Part shown: positions 8,721 to 17,878 of the stretch, piece after piece | Position numbering within the stretch: position 1 is the first letter of the stretch | How the letters are laid out: each line of letters starts with the position of its first letter | Source: Dyadobacter sp. 50-39 | GTDB taxonomy: Bacteria; Bacteroidota; Bacteroidia; Cytophagales; Spirosomataceae | DNA: 64,000 nt | Assembly: GCA_001898145.1 (NCBI GenBank) | Contig: MKSR01000047.1 | Location: 372,001 to 436,000, forward strand | Direction of reading: 5' to 3' | The notes under the pieces: model-generated | What the model was told of the DNA's origin: nothing | What the model saw: the letters and a program-made list of their open reading frames with translations, nothing else | Databases searched by the model: none | Program-made: the position numbers and the translations under genes

Positions 8721-10850
8721 TTATTCCAGCGCAAAAGCCACATATTGATTGCCTTTCGGGGTACCCAGCTTGGTGCCACCGCAGGCAATGACCACATATT
8801 GCTTGCCATTAACCTCGTAGGTGGCGGGCGTGGCAAACCCCGAGGCCGGCAATTGCGTTTCCCAAAGCAACTTGCCGGTTTTTTTGTCGAATGCCCTGAA
8901 CTTGCCGTCTTTGGTGGCAGCGATAAAAAGCAATCCGCTGGCTGTAACAACAGGTCCGCCGTAATTCTCGGTGCCCGTTGTAGGTACGCCTTTCGCTTTC
9001 AGCGATTCCACTTCGCCGAATGGTATTTTCCAAAGGAACTTGCCCGTGTTCAGATCAATTGCATTGAGCGTACCCCATGGTGGTGAGATGGCCGGAAGCC
9101 CGTTGGCGTCAAGGAATTTGTTGTAGCCTGTACTTTGATAAGGCAGGTAAACCTTTTTCGAGGCTGGGATTTCTGAAACGGCTTCCACCTTTTCATCACC
9201 AAACAGAAATGATACCAGCGACTGCTTTTCGGCAGCCGTCAGCATCGTGAAACCAGGCATCATACCTTTACCCGTGGTAAGGAGCTGGTTGACAAATGCC
9301 TTATCACGCCGGGCGCCGATATCAACAAGCGACGGGTAACCGCTTTTCGCATTGCCTTTGCGCTGCGGGCCATGGCAGGTTACGCAGTAAGTCGTGTAAA
9401 CTTTTTCACCAGGGCTCAGGTTGGATAGCTCGCTTGCTTTCGGCGAGTCTTTCATCGTCAGGATCCACGCCATCTCATTACTGTTAACGTACAGAATGCC
9501 TTCGTTCGGATCGGCCGCGGCGCCTCCCCACTCGGCACCACCGTCGAAGCCGGGAAGAATCACCGTCCCTTCCTTGCTGGGTGCTGCGAAAAGTGCCTTT
9601 TTATAACCTCTGAACTTAATTTTCAATGAATCGCGGTCCGGAGCGTGCATGCTGATGTCGTTTTCTGTCAGCGTGTATGCCTGGCGTGCATAAGGCGCAG
9701 GCTTGCTTGGTACCGGCTGCGTAGGCCACGGATATTCCCCGGGTAACGCCGTTTTGGGAGCGGTAACCTCTTTGATAGGAAACAACGGCTTACCAGTTAC
9801 ACGGTCAAAGAGAAATACATATCCCTGCTTGCTGACTTGGGCGACGGCGTCAATTTTGCGCGGCTTACCATCGGAGCCGGTCTGCGTGACGGTGATCAGA
9901 TTAGGAGGCGCGGGCAGGTCGCGGTCCCACAAGTCGTGGTGCATGGTCTGGTAATGCCAAAGGCGCTTGCCCGTGCGGGCATCCAGGGCGAGCAGGCAGT
10001 TGGAAAAAAGGTTTGCGCCCTTACGTTTGCCCCCATAAAAATCATATCCCGCCGAGCCGGTCGGCACATACAAAATTCCCCGTTTACGGTCCACGGCCAT
10101 GCCTGCCCAGTTGTTTGCAGCACCCGTAAAGGTGTTTTTATAGGCGTCGGGAGGAAATGTTTCGTAACCGAATTCGCCCGGATAGGGGATGGTATGAAAA
10201 GTCCAGGCCAGCTTTCCGGTTCGCACATTGAATGCCCGGATGTCGCCGGGAGCAGCATCGGAATCTTCGGAAAGCCGGACGGGCATGATGATCAGGTCTT
10301 CAAAAATAGTACCGGGCGTGTTGGAGACCATGTATTTATTTTTGGCTGTCTCGGGCAGACCCGTATGAAGGTCAATGCGGCCATTCTCACCGAACTGCTC
10401 GATGACTTTTCCCGTGCGCGCGTCGAGCGCGTACAGATAGGCACCCATGGCGTGCAGGATACGCTTGTCTTCACCATCTTCCCAATAGGTAAGTCCCCGG
10501 CTGGTATTTGAGCCGTTTTTAGACTTATCCCCGAAGAGCCAGAGCTGCTTGCCGGTGGCGGCATCGAGTGCGAAGGCCTGCACAGTGGCTGTTACTCCGT
10601 AAAGCACGCCATTGACGATTATCGGGTTAACCTGGGTCTGTCCGGAGTCCGGCATTGACCACGTCCAGGCTACTTTCAGATTTTTGACATTATCCTTGTT
10701 GATCTGCGTCAGCGGTGAGTAATGGTTACGGTCGGGCCCGCCAAGATATTCGCGCCATTCGCGCTGGTCGTCGTCTAGGTTTGAAACAGTTTGTGCGCCA
10801 GCCAATACTAATGCAAGGCCTCCGATACACCACGATAAGGGTTTAAGCAT
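8721..10850 (-). CDS. PQQ-dependent (quinoprotein) dehydrogenase with internal cytochrome c domain
   Basis: The protein has 709 residues with an N-terminal signal sequence. It begins with the quinoprotein alcohol/glucose dehydrogenase pattern (EWREYLGGPDRNHYSPLTQIN), followed by eight-bladed propeller tryptophan-docking repeats (LDARTGKRLWHYQTMHHDLWDRDLP, DAATGKQLWLFG). A cytochrome c domain with CVTCHG lies at about 487-492, inside the chain. Propeller blades then resume (AIDLNTGKFLWKIPFGE, AFDKKTGKLLWETQLP). It oxidises sugars or alcohols in the periplasm and passes electrons to its own heme. It lies 34 bases after the sialate O-acetylesterase gene on the same strand, so the two are probably co-transcribed. 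The substrate is unproven. Confidence 0.92.
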   Translation of the reverse strand: MLKPLSWCIGGLALVLAGAQTVSNLDDDQREWREYLGGPDRNHYSPLTQINKDNVKNLKVAWTWSMPDSGQTQVNPIIVNGVLYGVTATVQAFALDAATGKQLWLFGDKSKNGSNTSRGLTYWEDGEDKRILHAMGAYLYALDARTGKVIEQFGENGRIDLHTGLPETAKNKYMVSNTPGTIFEDLIIMPVRLSEDSDAAPGDIRAFNVRTGKLAWTFHTIPYPGEFGYETFPPDAYKNTFTGAANNWAGMAVDRKRGILYVPTGSAGYDFYGGKRKGANLFSNCLLALDARTGKRLWHYQTMHHDLWDRDLPAPPNLITVTQTGSDGKPRKIDAVAQVSKQGYVFLFDRVTGKPLFPIKEVTAPKTALPGEYPWPTQPVPSKPAPYARQAYTLTENDISMHAPDRDSLKIKFRGYKKALFAAPSKEGTVILPGFDGGAEWGGAAADPNEGILYVNSNEMAWILTMKDSPKASELSNLSPGEKVYTTYCVTCHGPQRKGNAKSGYPSLVDIGARRDKAFVNQLLTTGKGMMPGFTMLTAAEKQSLVSFLFGDEKVEAVSEIPASKKVYLPYQSTGYNKFLDANGLPAISPPWGTLNAIDLNTGKFLWKIPFGEVESLKAKGVPTTGTENYGGPVVTASGLLFIAATKDGKFRAFDKKTGKLLWETQLPASGFATPATYEVNGKQYVVIACGGTKLGTPKGNQYVAFALE

Positions 10851-10884
10851 ATATTTTCAAAAATTCAGATTGAAAGGCAGCGGT

Positions 10885-12840
10885 TTATTCAAAGCGGGTA
10901 TTGACCGTAATCCCTGGCCAGGCATCGGTACGGAAGGCACTTGCCGGAAAACCGTCGGTACTGTATAGGTTGGCCTCCTCGGGCGCATCTGACCATGCGT
11001 AGCGAACGGCAGTAGGCTTGTCCACCTCCGGGCTCCACACCACTACTTTGTTGCCCTGGATCTCCGCTTTTGCATAGTGAAAGACCTTGTCATCTCCGGC
11101 CACTTCGAAACCTTTGAGATAGCCGTAGCGATCCTTAATTGTTAAGCCGTTTTCCGCATTTTTAAATGAAATAGTGGCTTTGCTGCCGCTTACCTGCATT
11201 TGATCGTAAAGCGGAGAGGCATAGGGAATGTTCTGACCGTAGTCGTTTTTCAATGCATTAGTGGCAAGGCGATGTGCGACATCTTGTTTGTTTGTTGGAT
11301 GGATGTCGTTGGGATTGCCCACATCGGTGGTGACGGCCATCCCCGTTTTAGGAAGGCTCAATGTCATATTCTGCGCCTCACGCAGCTCTGCCCAGCCGCT
11401 TCCCTTGTTGCTGTCGCGGTCGGTTCCGAAGCTCGACAATTGTACCCAGTAAAATGAAAATTCATCATTCCAAAGTCTGCGCCAGTCGCTGATCATCAGC
11501 GGAAACGCCTGCCGATACTGATAAGCCCGTCCGGCATTGCTTTCGCCCTGGTACCAAAGCGAGCCGCGGATGGCAAATGGTACTAGCGGCGCAATCATTG
11601 CATTGTAAATGGTCGTGCCCACATTATTCATTAAATGTGCATACTCATGCTTTTCAGCAAATGCAGGCATCAGATACCAGTCTTTGGCCAGGCTTGTCTT
11701 GCGCGTTCCGTCTTCTACATAAAGATCATTCGCAGAACCGCTAAGACCTGGTCCAAACCAGGCCGCGGCTACCATGTTACCGGTTTTGACGGTCAGAATG
11801 TTTCTTCCTTCTTTCCAGGTATTTGCCGACACCTGGATTTTGCGAGAGCCTTTGGCAATGCCTTCATAAGCGGTTTTGCCATTGATATATACTTCCACAG
11901 GACCGTCGTTTTCAGCGAGTGAGAGCGTGGTCTGCTTACTTACCCAGTCAGAGGGAATCATTACCTCCCGGGTCATGTAACCCTTTCCGCGAAAGCCCAT
12001 TAGCCCTTTCCAATCCCATTGCCCGACACCGTCAGCTGTTTTTTGCCAGCTACTTAAATCCACATCGGGGGAGATGTACTTCTTCTCGTCTTCCAGGGTC
12101 GGTTCATAATTTGCATTCTTAAAAAGCTGCTTTTTGAGCTTCTTATCCATGATTACGTCAGCTTCTTCCCAGGTCTTAGGCAAGTTCTGGGCATAAGAGC
12201 GCAATTCATCGTTGCCTGACATGCCCTCTTTGCTGATCCAGCCTTCGATTTGCGAACCTCCCCATGAGGAATGCAGGATTCCGATAGGTACCCGAAGTTT
12301 CTGATATACTTCACGCGCGAAAAAGAAGCCTACCGCGGTAAATCCGCCAACGGTTTCGGCGCTGGCGATCTTCCACTCGCCGGCAGCCAGATCTTGCTCG
12401 GGTTGGAGCGTCACCACATGGTCGACCCGAAAGTGGCGGATCTGAGGGAAATCTGCGTTTGTACGCTCTTGCTCATAGTTTTTTGACGCCGAAACAGGCC
12501 ACTCCATATTCGATTGTCCGGAGCAAAGCCATACCTCGCCGACCAGCACATCGTTCGCCACGGCGCTCCCGGACTTGGCGCTCACCTGCAATGAATGCGG
12601 CCCGCCGGCTTCCAAGGCTTTAAAAGTTACCCGCCACTTTCCTGTGGGATCTGCCTTGGCGTCCATCGTCTGACCCGCCAGAGTCACTTTCACTTTTTCG
12701 CCTGGCTTTGCCCATCCCCATACGGGAATTGGTTTCTGGCGCTGGAGCACCACATGGTCGGAGAAAAGCCGGGCAAATTTGACTTGTGCGAATGAAGGGG
12801 CCGCACAGGCAAGCAGTAGCAGGATTAATACGCGTTTCAT
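10885..12840 (-). CDS. Sialate O-acetylesterase (SASA-type SGNH hydrolase), secreted
   Basis: The protein has 651 residues. The signal peptide ends near SFAQ (residue 19). A start domain (VKFARLFSDHVVLQRQKPIPVWGWA) precedes the SGNH block GEVWLCSGQSNMEWPV with nucleophile Ser110. The second part has a GH2-like sugar-binding insert (about residues 245-370) and then NAMIAPLVPFAIRGSLWYQGESNAG. The catalytic Asp/His block is NDIHPTNKQDVAHRLA. Family members remove O-acetyl groups from sialic acids or from plant glycans. It is the first gene of an operon with the PQQ dehydrogenase. No sialidase or sialic-acid catabolism gene is nearby, so a plant-type acetylated glycan is equally possible. Confidence 0.93.
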   Translation of the reverse strand: MKRVLILLLLACAAPSFAQVKFARLFSDHVVLQRQKPIPVWGWAKPGEKVKVTLAGQTMDAKADPTGKWRVTFKALEAGGPHSLQVSAKSGSAVANDVLVGEVWLCSGQSNMEWPVSASKNYEQERTNADFPQIRHFRVDHVVTLQPEQDLAAGEWKIASAETVGGFTAVGFFFAREVYQKLRVPIGILHSSWGGSQIEGWISKEGMSGNDELRSYAQNLPKTWEEADVIMDKKLKKQLFKNANYEPTLEDEKKYISPDVDLSSWQKTADGVGQWDWKGLMGFRGKGYMTREVMIPSDWVSKQTTLSLAENDGPVEVYINGKTAYEGIAKGSRKIQVSANTWKEGRNILTVKTGNMVAAAWFGPGLSGSANDLYVEDGTRKTSLAKDWYLMPAFAEKHEYAHLMNNVGTTIYNAMIAPLVPFAIRGSLWYQGESNAGRAYQYRQAFPLMISDWRRLWNDEFSFYWVQLSSFGTDRDSNKGSGWAELREAQNMTLSLPKTGMAVTTDVGNPNDIHPTNKQDVAHRLATNALKNDYGQNIPYASPLYDQMQVSGSKATISFKNAENGLTIKDRYGYLKGFEVAGDDKVFHYAKAEIQGNKVVVWSPEVDKPTAVRYAWSDAPEEANLYSTDGFPASAFRTDAWPGITVNTRFE

Positions 12841-12969
12841 GAAGAGCAGAAGTTGTTTTTATGGATATCTATAAATGGCATAAGTAGCCGGTTTCTACTG
12901 GATTTGTGCATACAGGCATTCGCATTAGGGATTTTGGCATTACTTTTAGCGCCTATTCAAGCATACGCC

Positions 12970-13884
12970 ATGATCTCGATTGTTATTTGTTCGGCCGATG
13001 AGGCCGAGTTGTCCAAAGTCTCCGAAAACATCCGCCAGACGATCGGCATCCCGCACGAAATCATAGCGATTGATAATCGGGCCGCACGCCGCGGCATTTG
13101 TGAGGTATACAATGAGGGCGCGCAAAAAGCCCGGTTCGAATTGCTTTGTTTCATGCACGAGGATATTGAAATAAGGACCGGAAACTGGGGAGCGATTGTG
13201 TCTCAGATTTTTGCGCGCGATCAGGGTATCGGCATTGTGGGGGTCGCCGGAGGCGGTTATAAATCGCTTGCGCCGGCCGGCTGGTACCAGCTCGAATTCC
13301 ACTCCGAAGAGCGTTCCTACCAAAATGTGCTGCAAGGCTACAAGTTCAACGAGAAAGCGGAAATTCACGCTTATCATAACCCCCGTAATGAGCGTCTTAG
13401 CAGGGTAGTGTGCGTCGACGGCCTCTGGTTTTGTACCCGCCGCGACATTGCATTACGATTTCCTTTCGATGGCAAGCTGCTCAGCGGATTTCACGGTTAC
13501 GACCTTGATTTCTGCCTGAGCGTGTTTCCTCATTACAAAATTATGGTAACCTACGATGTTTTGATGAAACATGCCTCAGAAGGAAACTTCAATAAGCAGT
13601 GGTTGGATCAAATCCTGAAACTGCACAAAAAATGGAGCTACGCGTTGCCGCAAACGACCTCTGTGATGAGGGGCAACGAAATGTATGATATCGAAAAAAG
13701 GTCTTTCAAAAAGCTCATCGAGCAAATGATACGGTGGGAATACAGCTATTGGCAAATCCAGACGATGCTCTGGCATAGTGCCAGGACGAAACAAATGACC
13801 ACACGGGTTGTTTTCAAGGGTTTCCTGCACCTTCTGAAGTTGAAGTTACATATTCTTCCCGTTCCGGACGGGCAAAGAACCTAG
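12970..13884 (+). CDS. Glycosyltransferase, GT2-like (PF13712 type)
   Basis: The protein has 304 residues from ATG 12970. The frame is open from TTG 12853, but the family core starts exactly at ATG 12970 (MISIVICSADEAELSK), as is usual for this family. GT-A features: IIAIDNRAARRGICEVYNEGAQKA, then the metal-binding region FMHEDIEI and the acceptor region GFHGYDLDFCLSV. It has no membrane helix and acts in the cytoplasm on surface polysaccharide or glycoprotein synthesis. Its 3' end overlaps the 3' end of the opposite-strand glycosyltransferase gene by 71 bases. Confidence 0.85.
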   Translation: MISIVICSADEAELSKVSENIRQTIGIPHEIIAIDNRAARRGICEVYNEGAQKARFELLCFMHEDIEIRTGNWGAIVSQIFARDQGIGIVGVAGGGYKSLAPAGWYQLEFHSEERSYQNVLQGYKFNEKAEIHAYHNPRNERLSRVVCVDGLWFCTRRDIALRFPFDGKLLSGFHGYDLDFCLSVFPHYKIMVTYDVLMKHASEGNFNKQWLDQILKLHKKWSYALPQTTSVMRGNEMYDIEKRSFKKLIEQMIRWEYSYWQIQTMLWHSARTKQMTTRVVFKGFLHLLKLKLHILPVPDGQRT

Positions 13885-14860
13885 CCCAGAGCAGTTTGGC
13901 ACGCAGGCCCCATATCTGCCTGTAAACAAATGCCAATTTTTTGGACTTTTTGTAAACCGGGATATAGTACAGCTGCTCGTAGTGGTCGCGAATGATACCG
14001 GCGTATTCGAACGAGAAGAACGATTCAAGCCGCTGCTCGAAAAGTGCCCGGAGCCTGTCCAGAAACGGCTGGTCACGGTTTTTCTTGAAAGAAGCACATT
14101 GCTGTACCCATTTCAAATCCTTGCGCAGTTTTTTGATATCACGGTTTTCGTGGTAATTCTTCCTGATTTTCTTACGCTTGTTGAGAATGTCGGTAGACGT
14201 TGTCGTGTGCTGGCGGTATCTCACCAACGTCTCGGGAATGACCTCAATGCTACCCAGGTTCACGGCCACGTAGGCGATCCAGTGATCGTGGAAATGGTCG
14301 GGGTTGAAGGGTAGGAAATCATCCCGGAGTTCGCGTTTGAACAAAATACTGTGACCGGAGACGCAATTGAAATACAGAAAAACCTTCGGATCGTCGCCCC
14401 GGTAGAGGTGAATGATGTCCGACATCTTCCTTTTCCAGGTCATTTGCCGGCCCTGCTCGTCCATGAATGCCGAGTCGTGGTAAATCAGCAGGTTGTCGCC
14501 TATGCCTGCTACCTGCTTACTTATTTTTTCCAAATCCCAGATGTCATCCTGATCGCAAAGCGCAATATACTCGCCTTCACAGAGGCAAATGGCCTTCTCG
14601 AAGTTTTTCACATATCCCAGATTCGCCTCGTTCTCGAAAATTCTAAAAAACGGGTACTTGGCCTGATACGCGCGTAAGATCTCACGGGAGCGGTCCTTGC
14701 TGCCGTCATCGACGACTACAATTTCGAAGTTCGGGTAAGTCTGGTTTACAAGTGAATCCAGCTGCTCTGCCAGGTAGCGTTCGCCATTATAAACACATAA
14801 TGCAATCGAGACGAGCGGATACGGCTTGTGGTGAATATCAGAATCGGGTTGGTTGTTCAC
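13814..14860 (-). CDS. Family 2 glycosyltransferase, last gene of the ABC-exporter operon
   Basis: The protein has 348 residues from a GTG start that overlaps the stop of the preceding gene (GTGA), so translation is probably coupled. GT-A motifs are VSIALCVYNGERYLAEQLDSL, EIVVVDDGSKD (49-55) and the DXD-type DQDD (103-106). The region FNCVSGHSILFKREL and the ending LVRYRQHTTTSTDIL match rhamnosyl/galactosyl-type Bacteroidota GT2 enzymes. It resembles the upstream glycosyltransferase closely, so the two are tandem paralogues. The predicted role is adding sugars to a lipid-linked surface glycan in the cytoplasm. Donor and acceptor are unknown. Confidence 0.92.
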   Translation of the reverse strand: MNNQPDSDIHHKPYPLVSIALCVYNGERYLAEQLDSLVNQTYPNFEIVVVDDGSKDRSREILRAYQAKYPFFRIFENEANLGYVKNFEKAICLCEGEYIALCDQDDIWDLEKISKQVAGIGDNLLIYHDSAFMDEQGRQMTWKRKMSDIIHLYRGDDPKVFLYFNCVSGHSILFKRELRDDFLPFNPDHFHDHWIAYVAVNLGSIEVIPETLVRYRQHTTTSTDILNKRKKIRKNYHENRDIKKLRKDLKWVQQCASFKKNRDQPFLDRLRALFEQRLESFFSFEYAGIIRDHYEQLYYIPVYKKSKKLAFVYRQIWGLRAKLLWARFFARPEREEYVTSTSEGAGNP

Positions 14861-15792
14861 TTTCCTGTAATTTTAGCTTTTGCGCCCCATGATTTTCTGA
14901 GCGCATAAAAGAACTTGCTGCTATCGGGTTTCTTCAAAAGCCGGAGCAATGTATCGCGGTGTTTCCATATCAATATGCCAAACGCCGCATCGAAATAACG
15001 TTTGTTGCGCCGCAAGCTGCGGTGATACAATGCCTGGATCAGACCGTGCGCTTCACCCTTGCACTGCATCGCGCAAAGCCCTAGCCAGTCGCTTTCCCTT
15101 TGCAACGCTTCGATCTTTTGATCAACACTTTTCCCGGACGGTTTCAGGGCCAGAATGTCAGTGTTGTTGCCCGCATGCTGACGGTATTTCACGAGGGCTT
15201 GCGGTAGAAAATCGATGCTACCCGAGCAGGCGGCGTTGAAGGCCAGCCACTGATCGTAGTGAAAATCAGCAGGAAAAGGCAGCGACTTTTGAACCACCTC
15301 CTTTTTAACCAGCATACTGTGGCCGGACACGCAATTCAGGAATAAAAATACTTCCGGCTTATCGCCGCGGTAGAAGTTCAGTTTGTCGGAAATCCGGCGG
15401 TTCATCGACTGGCCTTCCGGGTCGATAAATTCTGAATCATGGTAAATCAAATTATTTTCACCGATGAGCTGCACCTGTTTTTCCAGTTTTTCGGGATGCC
15501 AAATGTCGTCCTGGTCACAAATGGCTATCAGCCCGCTCCGGCAGAGGCCTAATGCCTTTTCAAAATTTTTATTGTAGCCAAGGTTCTGCTGGTTATAATG
15601 CAGGCTGATTCGAGCGTCCCTGGTCGCATATTCTTCCAGGATGCCGCGCGTTGAATCGGTAGAGCTGTCGTCCACAACTACAAGCTCCCAATGGGTGTAC
15701 CGCTGCCGCAAGATGGAATCCAGCTGTTCCCGAAGAAATACGCTGCCATTGTAAGTGCAAAGGGCAATGGATATCAGCGGCCGGTTTTCCAT
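14857..15792 (-). CDS. Family 2 glycosyltransferase, middle gene of the ABC-exporter operon
   Basis: The protein has 311 residues. Motifs: ISIALCTYNGSVFLREQLDS, LVVVDDSSTD (38-47), DXD-type DQDD (93-96) and FLNCVSGHSMLVKKE. The acceptor half ends YRQHAGNNTDIL. Its start codon follows the ABC transporter stop with no gap, and its stop overlaps the next start by four bases. This tight packing supports one transcript of exporter, glycosyltransferase and glycosyltransferase. It is paralogous to the next gene, sharing the DQDDIW, LIYHDS and NCVSGHS blocks. Cytoplasmic enzyme; the sugar specificity cannot be read from sequence. Confidence 0.92.
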   Translation of the reverse strand: MENRPLISIALCTYNGSVFLREQLDSILRQRYTHWELVVVDDSSTDSTRGILEEYATRDARISLHYNQQNLGYNKNFEKALGLCRSGLIAICDQDDIWHPEKLEKQVQLIGENNLIYHDSEFIDPEGQSMNRRISDKLNFYRGDKPEVFLFLNCVSGHSMLVKKEVVQKSLPFPADFHYDQWLAFNAACSGSIDFLPQALVKYRQHAGNNTDILALKPSGKSVDQKIEALQRESDWLGLCAMQCKGEAHGLIQALYHRSLRRNKRYFDAAFGILIWKHRDTLLRLLKKPDSSKFFYALRKSWGAKAKITGK

Positions 15793-17616
15793 TTAAACGT
15801 CGGTGAATTGCTGCATGTCGATCAGGCGCTTGTAGAGCCCGTCGCGCGCTATGAGTTCGGAATGATTGCCCTGCTCTATGATTTTCCCTTCTTCCAGTAC
15901 CAGGATCGTGTCCGCATTCTGGATTGTGCTCAGGCGGTGAGCTATTACCAGTGAGGTCCTGTTTTTCATCAGGTTGTTCAATGCTTCCTGAACCAGTTTT
16001 TCCGATTCCGTGTCCAATGCGGAGGTCGCCTCGTCCAGCAGCATGATCGGAGGGTTTTTTAATACTGCCCTGGCAATACAGATACGCTGCTTTTGTCCAC
16101 CCGAAAGCTTCATGCCCCGGTCACCGATGTTGCTGTAATAGCCGTCTTCGGTCTCCATAATGAACTCGTGCGCATTGGCAATGCGTGCCGCTGCTTCCAC
16201 CTGTTCCATCGTTGCGCCCGGGCTTCCGAAGGCAATGTTCTGGAAAATAGTGTCGTTGAAGAGCATAGATTCCTGGTTTACCAGGCCAAACATCGACCAT
16301 AAAGACTCCTGCCTGATCTGCCTTACATCGATGCCGTCGATCAGCACATGGCCTTCGGCTGTGTCGATGAAGCGGGGCAATAGGTCCATCAGCGTAGATT
16401 TGCCTCCTCCGGAAGGCCCGACCAATGCCACTGCCTTACCTTTTGGAATGGTCACATTGATATGTTTAAGGACAGTCCTGCCCGGGTAGGAGAATGACAC
16501 ATTCTCTAAGCGGATCGACTCCTTGAAATCATTCATCTCGATGGCGTTGGGCGCATCCTGAATTTCGGGCTTCTCATCGATCAGTTCCAGCACGCGTTCA
16601 CCGGCAGCAATACCCGCGTGAATTGTACTGAAAGAGTCTGTCAATGCCTTTGCCGGACGCATTACCTGGGAGAAGATACCGATGTAGGCCACAAATTTGG
16701 AAACGTCCAGATCGGAGTTGTTATCGATAATCAGCGAGCCGCCATATAAAACGATGATAGCAACCATGGTAACACCCAAAAATTCCGAAACCGGAGAGCT
16801 GAGCTGCTGGCGCTTTGCCATTTTTCTTCCAAGATCGGAATAACGGATGTTCTCACTGTGGAATTTGTCTTTGATAGATTCGGTTGCATTGAATGCCTTG
16901 ATGATCTTGATGCCCGTGAGCGCCTCGTCCAGATAGCTGATCATCAGCCCGAAGTAATGCTGCGCCAGGGCAGCCTGCTGCTTCAGCCTCTTGACGATTT
17001 TCGAGATCAGGAATGCAGAAACAGGGATTACCAGTATGGCAAAAAAGGTCAGTTTGGCCGAGGTGGCAAAGAGCATAAAAACGTAGGCGAGCAACTGCAT
17101 CGGTTCCTTGAAAACGACTTGCAGGGTACTGGTAACGGAAAACTGCACAACGCCGACGTCGGATGCGATCTTTGAAATAATATCTCCTTTCCGCTGGTTG
17201 CTGAAATAGCCCACATGCAAGTCCATCACATTGTCGAAGACTTGCTTGCGCAGGTTCAGCAACGTATGGATCCTGAGATTCTCCATGATCCGCTGAGAGA
17301 AATACCGGAATATGTTCGAAAGTAGCACTGAACCGACGATTACGGCGCACACGACTTGTAATGCGCCATGCGGTCCTAAGGTCAGATTGGCTTGCTGCGC
17401 ATAGTAATTGAGCATGCCCGTAGGGTCGAGCCATCCGTTTTCCGGCCTAGGGTCCACCTGCCCGCCCTGGTTAAGAAACAGCGTATTCAGGAGCGGCGCC
17501 AGCAGGGCCAGGTTCAATGTGTTGAATACTACTGCCAGCAGGGTACAGATTATGTATGGGACGGCAAAACGGGCAATCGGTTGAGCAAAAGATAATAGTC
17601 TGAGGTACGTTTTCAT
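15793..17616 (-). CDS. MsbA-type ABC exporter (transmembrane and ATPase domains fused)
   Basis: The protein has 607 residues, typical of half-size ABC exporters that work as homodimers. The membrane domain covers about residues 15-330. The ATPase has Walker A GPSGGGKST (about 395-405), Q-loop FGLVNQESMLF, signature LSGGQKQR (about 507), Walker B IMLLDEATSALD (about 526) and H-loop IAHRLST (about 560). The family flips lipid A, lipid-linked glycans or drugs. Because two glycosyltransferases follow in the same operon, a lipid-linked oligosaccharide is the likeliest cargo (inference). Genome annotation pipelines would often label it MsbA, but a gene symbol is not assured. Confidence 0.93.
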   Translation of the reverse strand: MKTYLRLLSFAQPIARFAVPYIICTLLAVVFNTLNLALLAPLLNTLFLNQGGQVDPRPENGWLDPTGMLNYYAQQANLTLGPHGALQVVCAVIVGSVLLSNIFRYFSQRIMENLRIHTLLNLRKQVFDNVMDLHVGYFSNQRKGDIISKIASDVGVVQFSVTSTLQVVFKEPMQLLAYVFMLFATSAKLTFFAILVIPVSAFLISKIVKRLKQQAALAQHYFGLMISYLDEALTGIKIIKAFNATESIKDKFHSENIRYSDLGRKMAKRQQLSSPVSEFLGVTMVAIIVLYGGSLIIDNNSDLDVSKFVAYIGIFSQVMRPAKALTDSFSTIHAGIAAGERVLELIDEKPEIQDAPNAIEMNDFKESIRLENVSFSYPGRTVLKHINVTIPKGKAVALVGPSGGGKSTLMDLLPRFIDTAEGHVLIDGIDVRQIRQESLWSMFGLVNQESMLFNDTIFQNIAFGSPGATMEQVEAAARIANAHEFIMETEDGYYSNIGDRGMKLSGGQKQRICIARAVLKNPPIMLLDEATSALDTESEKLVQEALNNLMKNRTSLVIAHRLSTIQNADTILVLEEGKIIEQGNHSELIARDGLYKRLIDMQQFTDV

Positions 17617-17878
17617 TCTTGGATAGTGGCATACTCGCCGTATGCCGGAAGTAAAAAAAACCGAAACCGGGTTTTTGGATTAACGCGCAAATTAACGCAT
17701 ATCTGGCGAAACAACTGTCCGTGACATGAATTAATTCCAGACAGGCCAACGGAGAATAGGATCTCCGGGCCGATGCAATGGTTGGAACCCGGACCCGGGA
17801 AGCGTGAAAAAAGCCGACAATTCCCGCCAAGCCCAACTTTTTAAAACAAGTCGTTGTTCAAAAGTAAACCGCAAGACA

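Noticed and set aside
9837-10511. 224-residue plus-strand frame inside the PQQ dehydrogenase gene
   Set aside because: Shadow frame opposite propeller repeats; repeated Gly/Asp codons create long open antisense frames.
12853-12969. 5' extension of the plus-strand glycosyltransferase from TTG 12853
   Set aside because: The GT2 core starts exactly at ATG 12970; a hydrophobic N-terminal helix is not expected in this soluble family.
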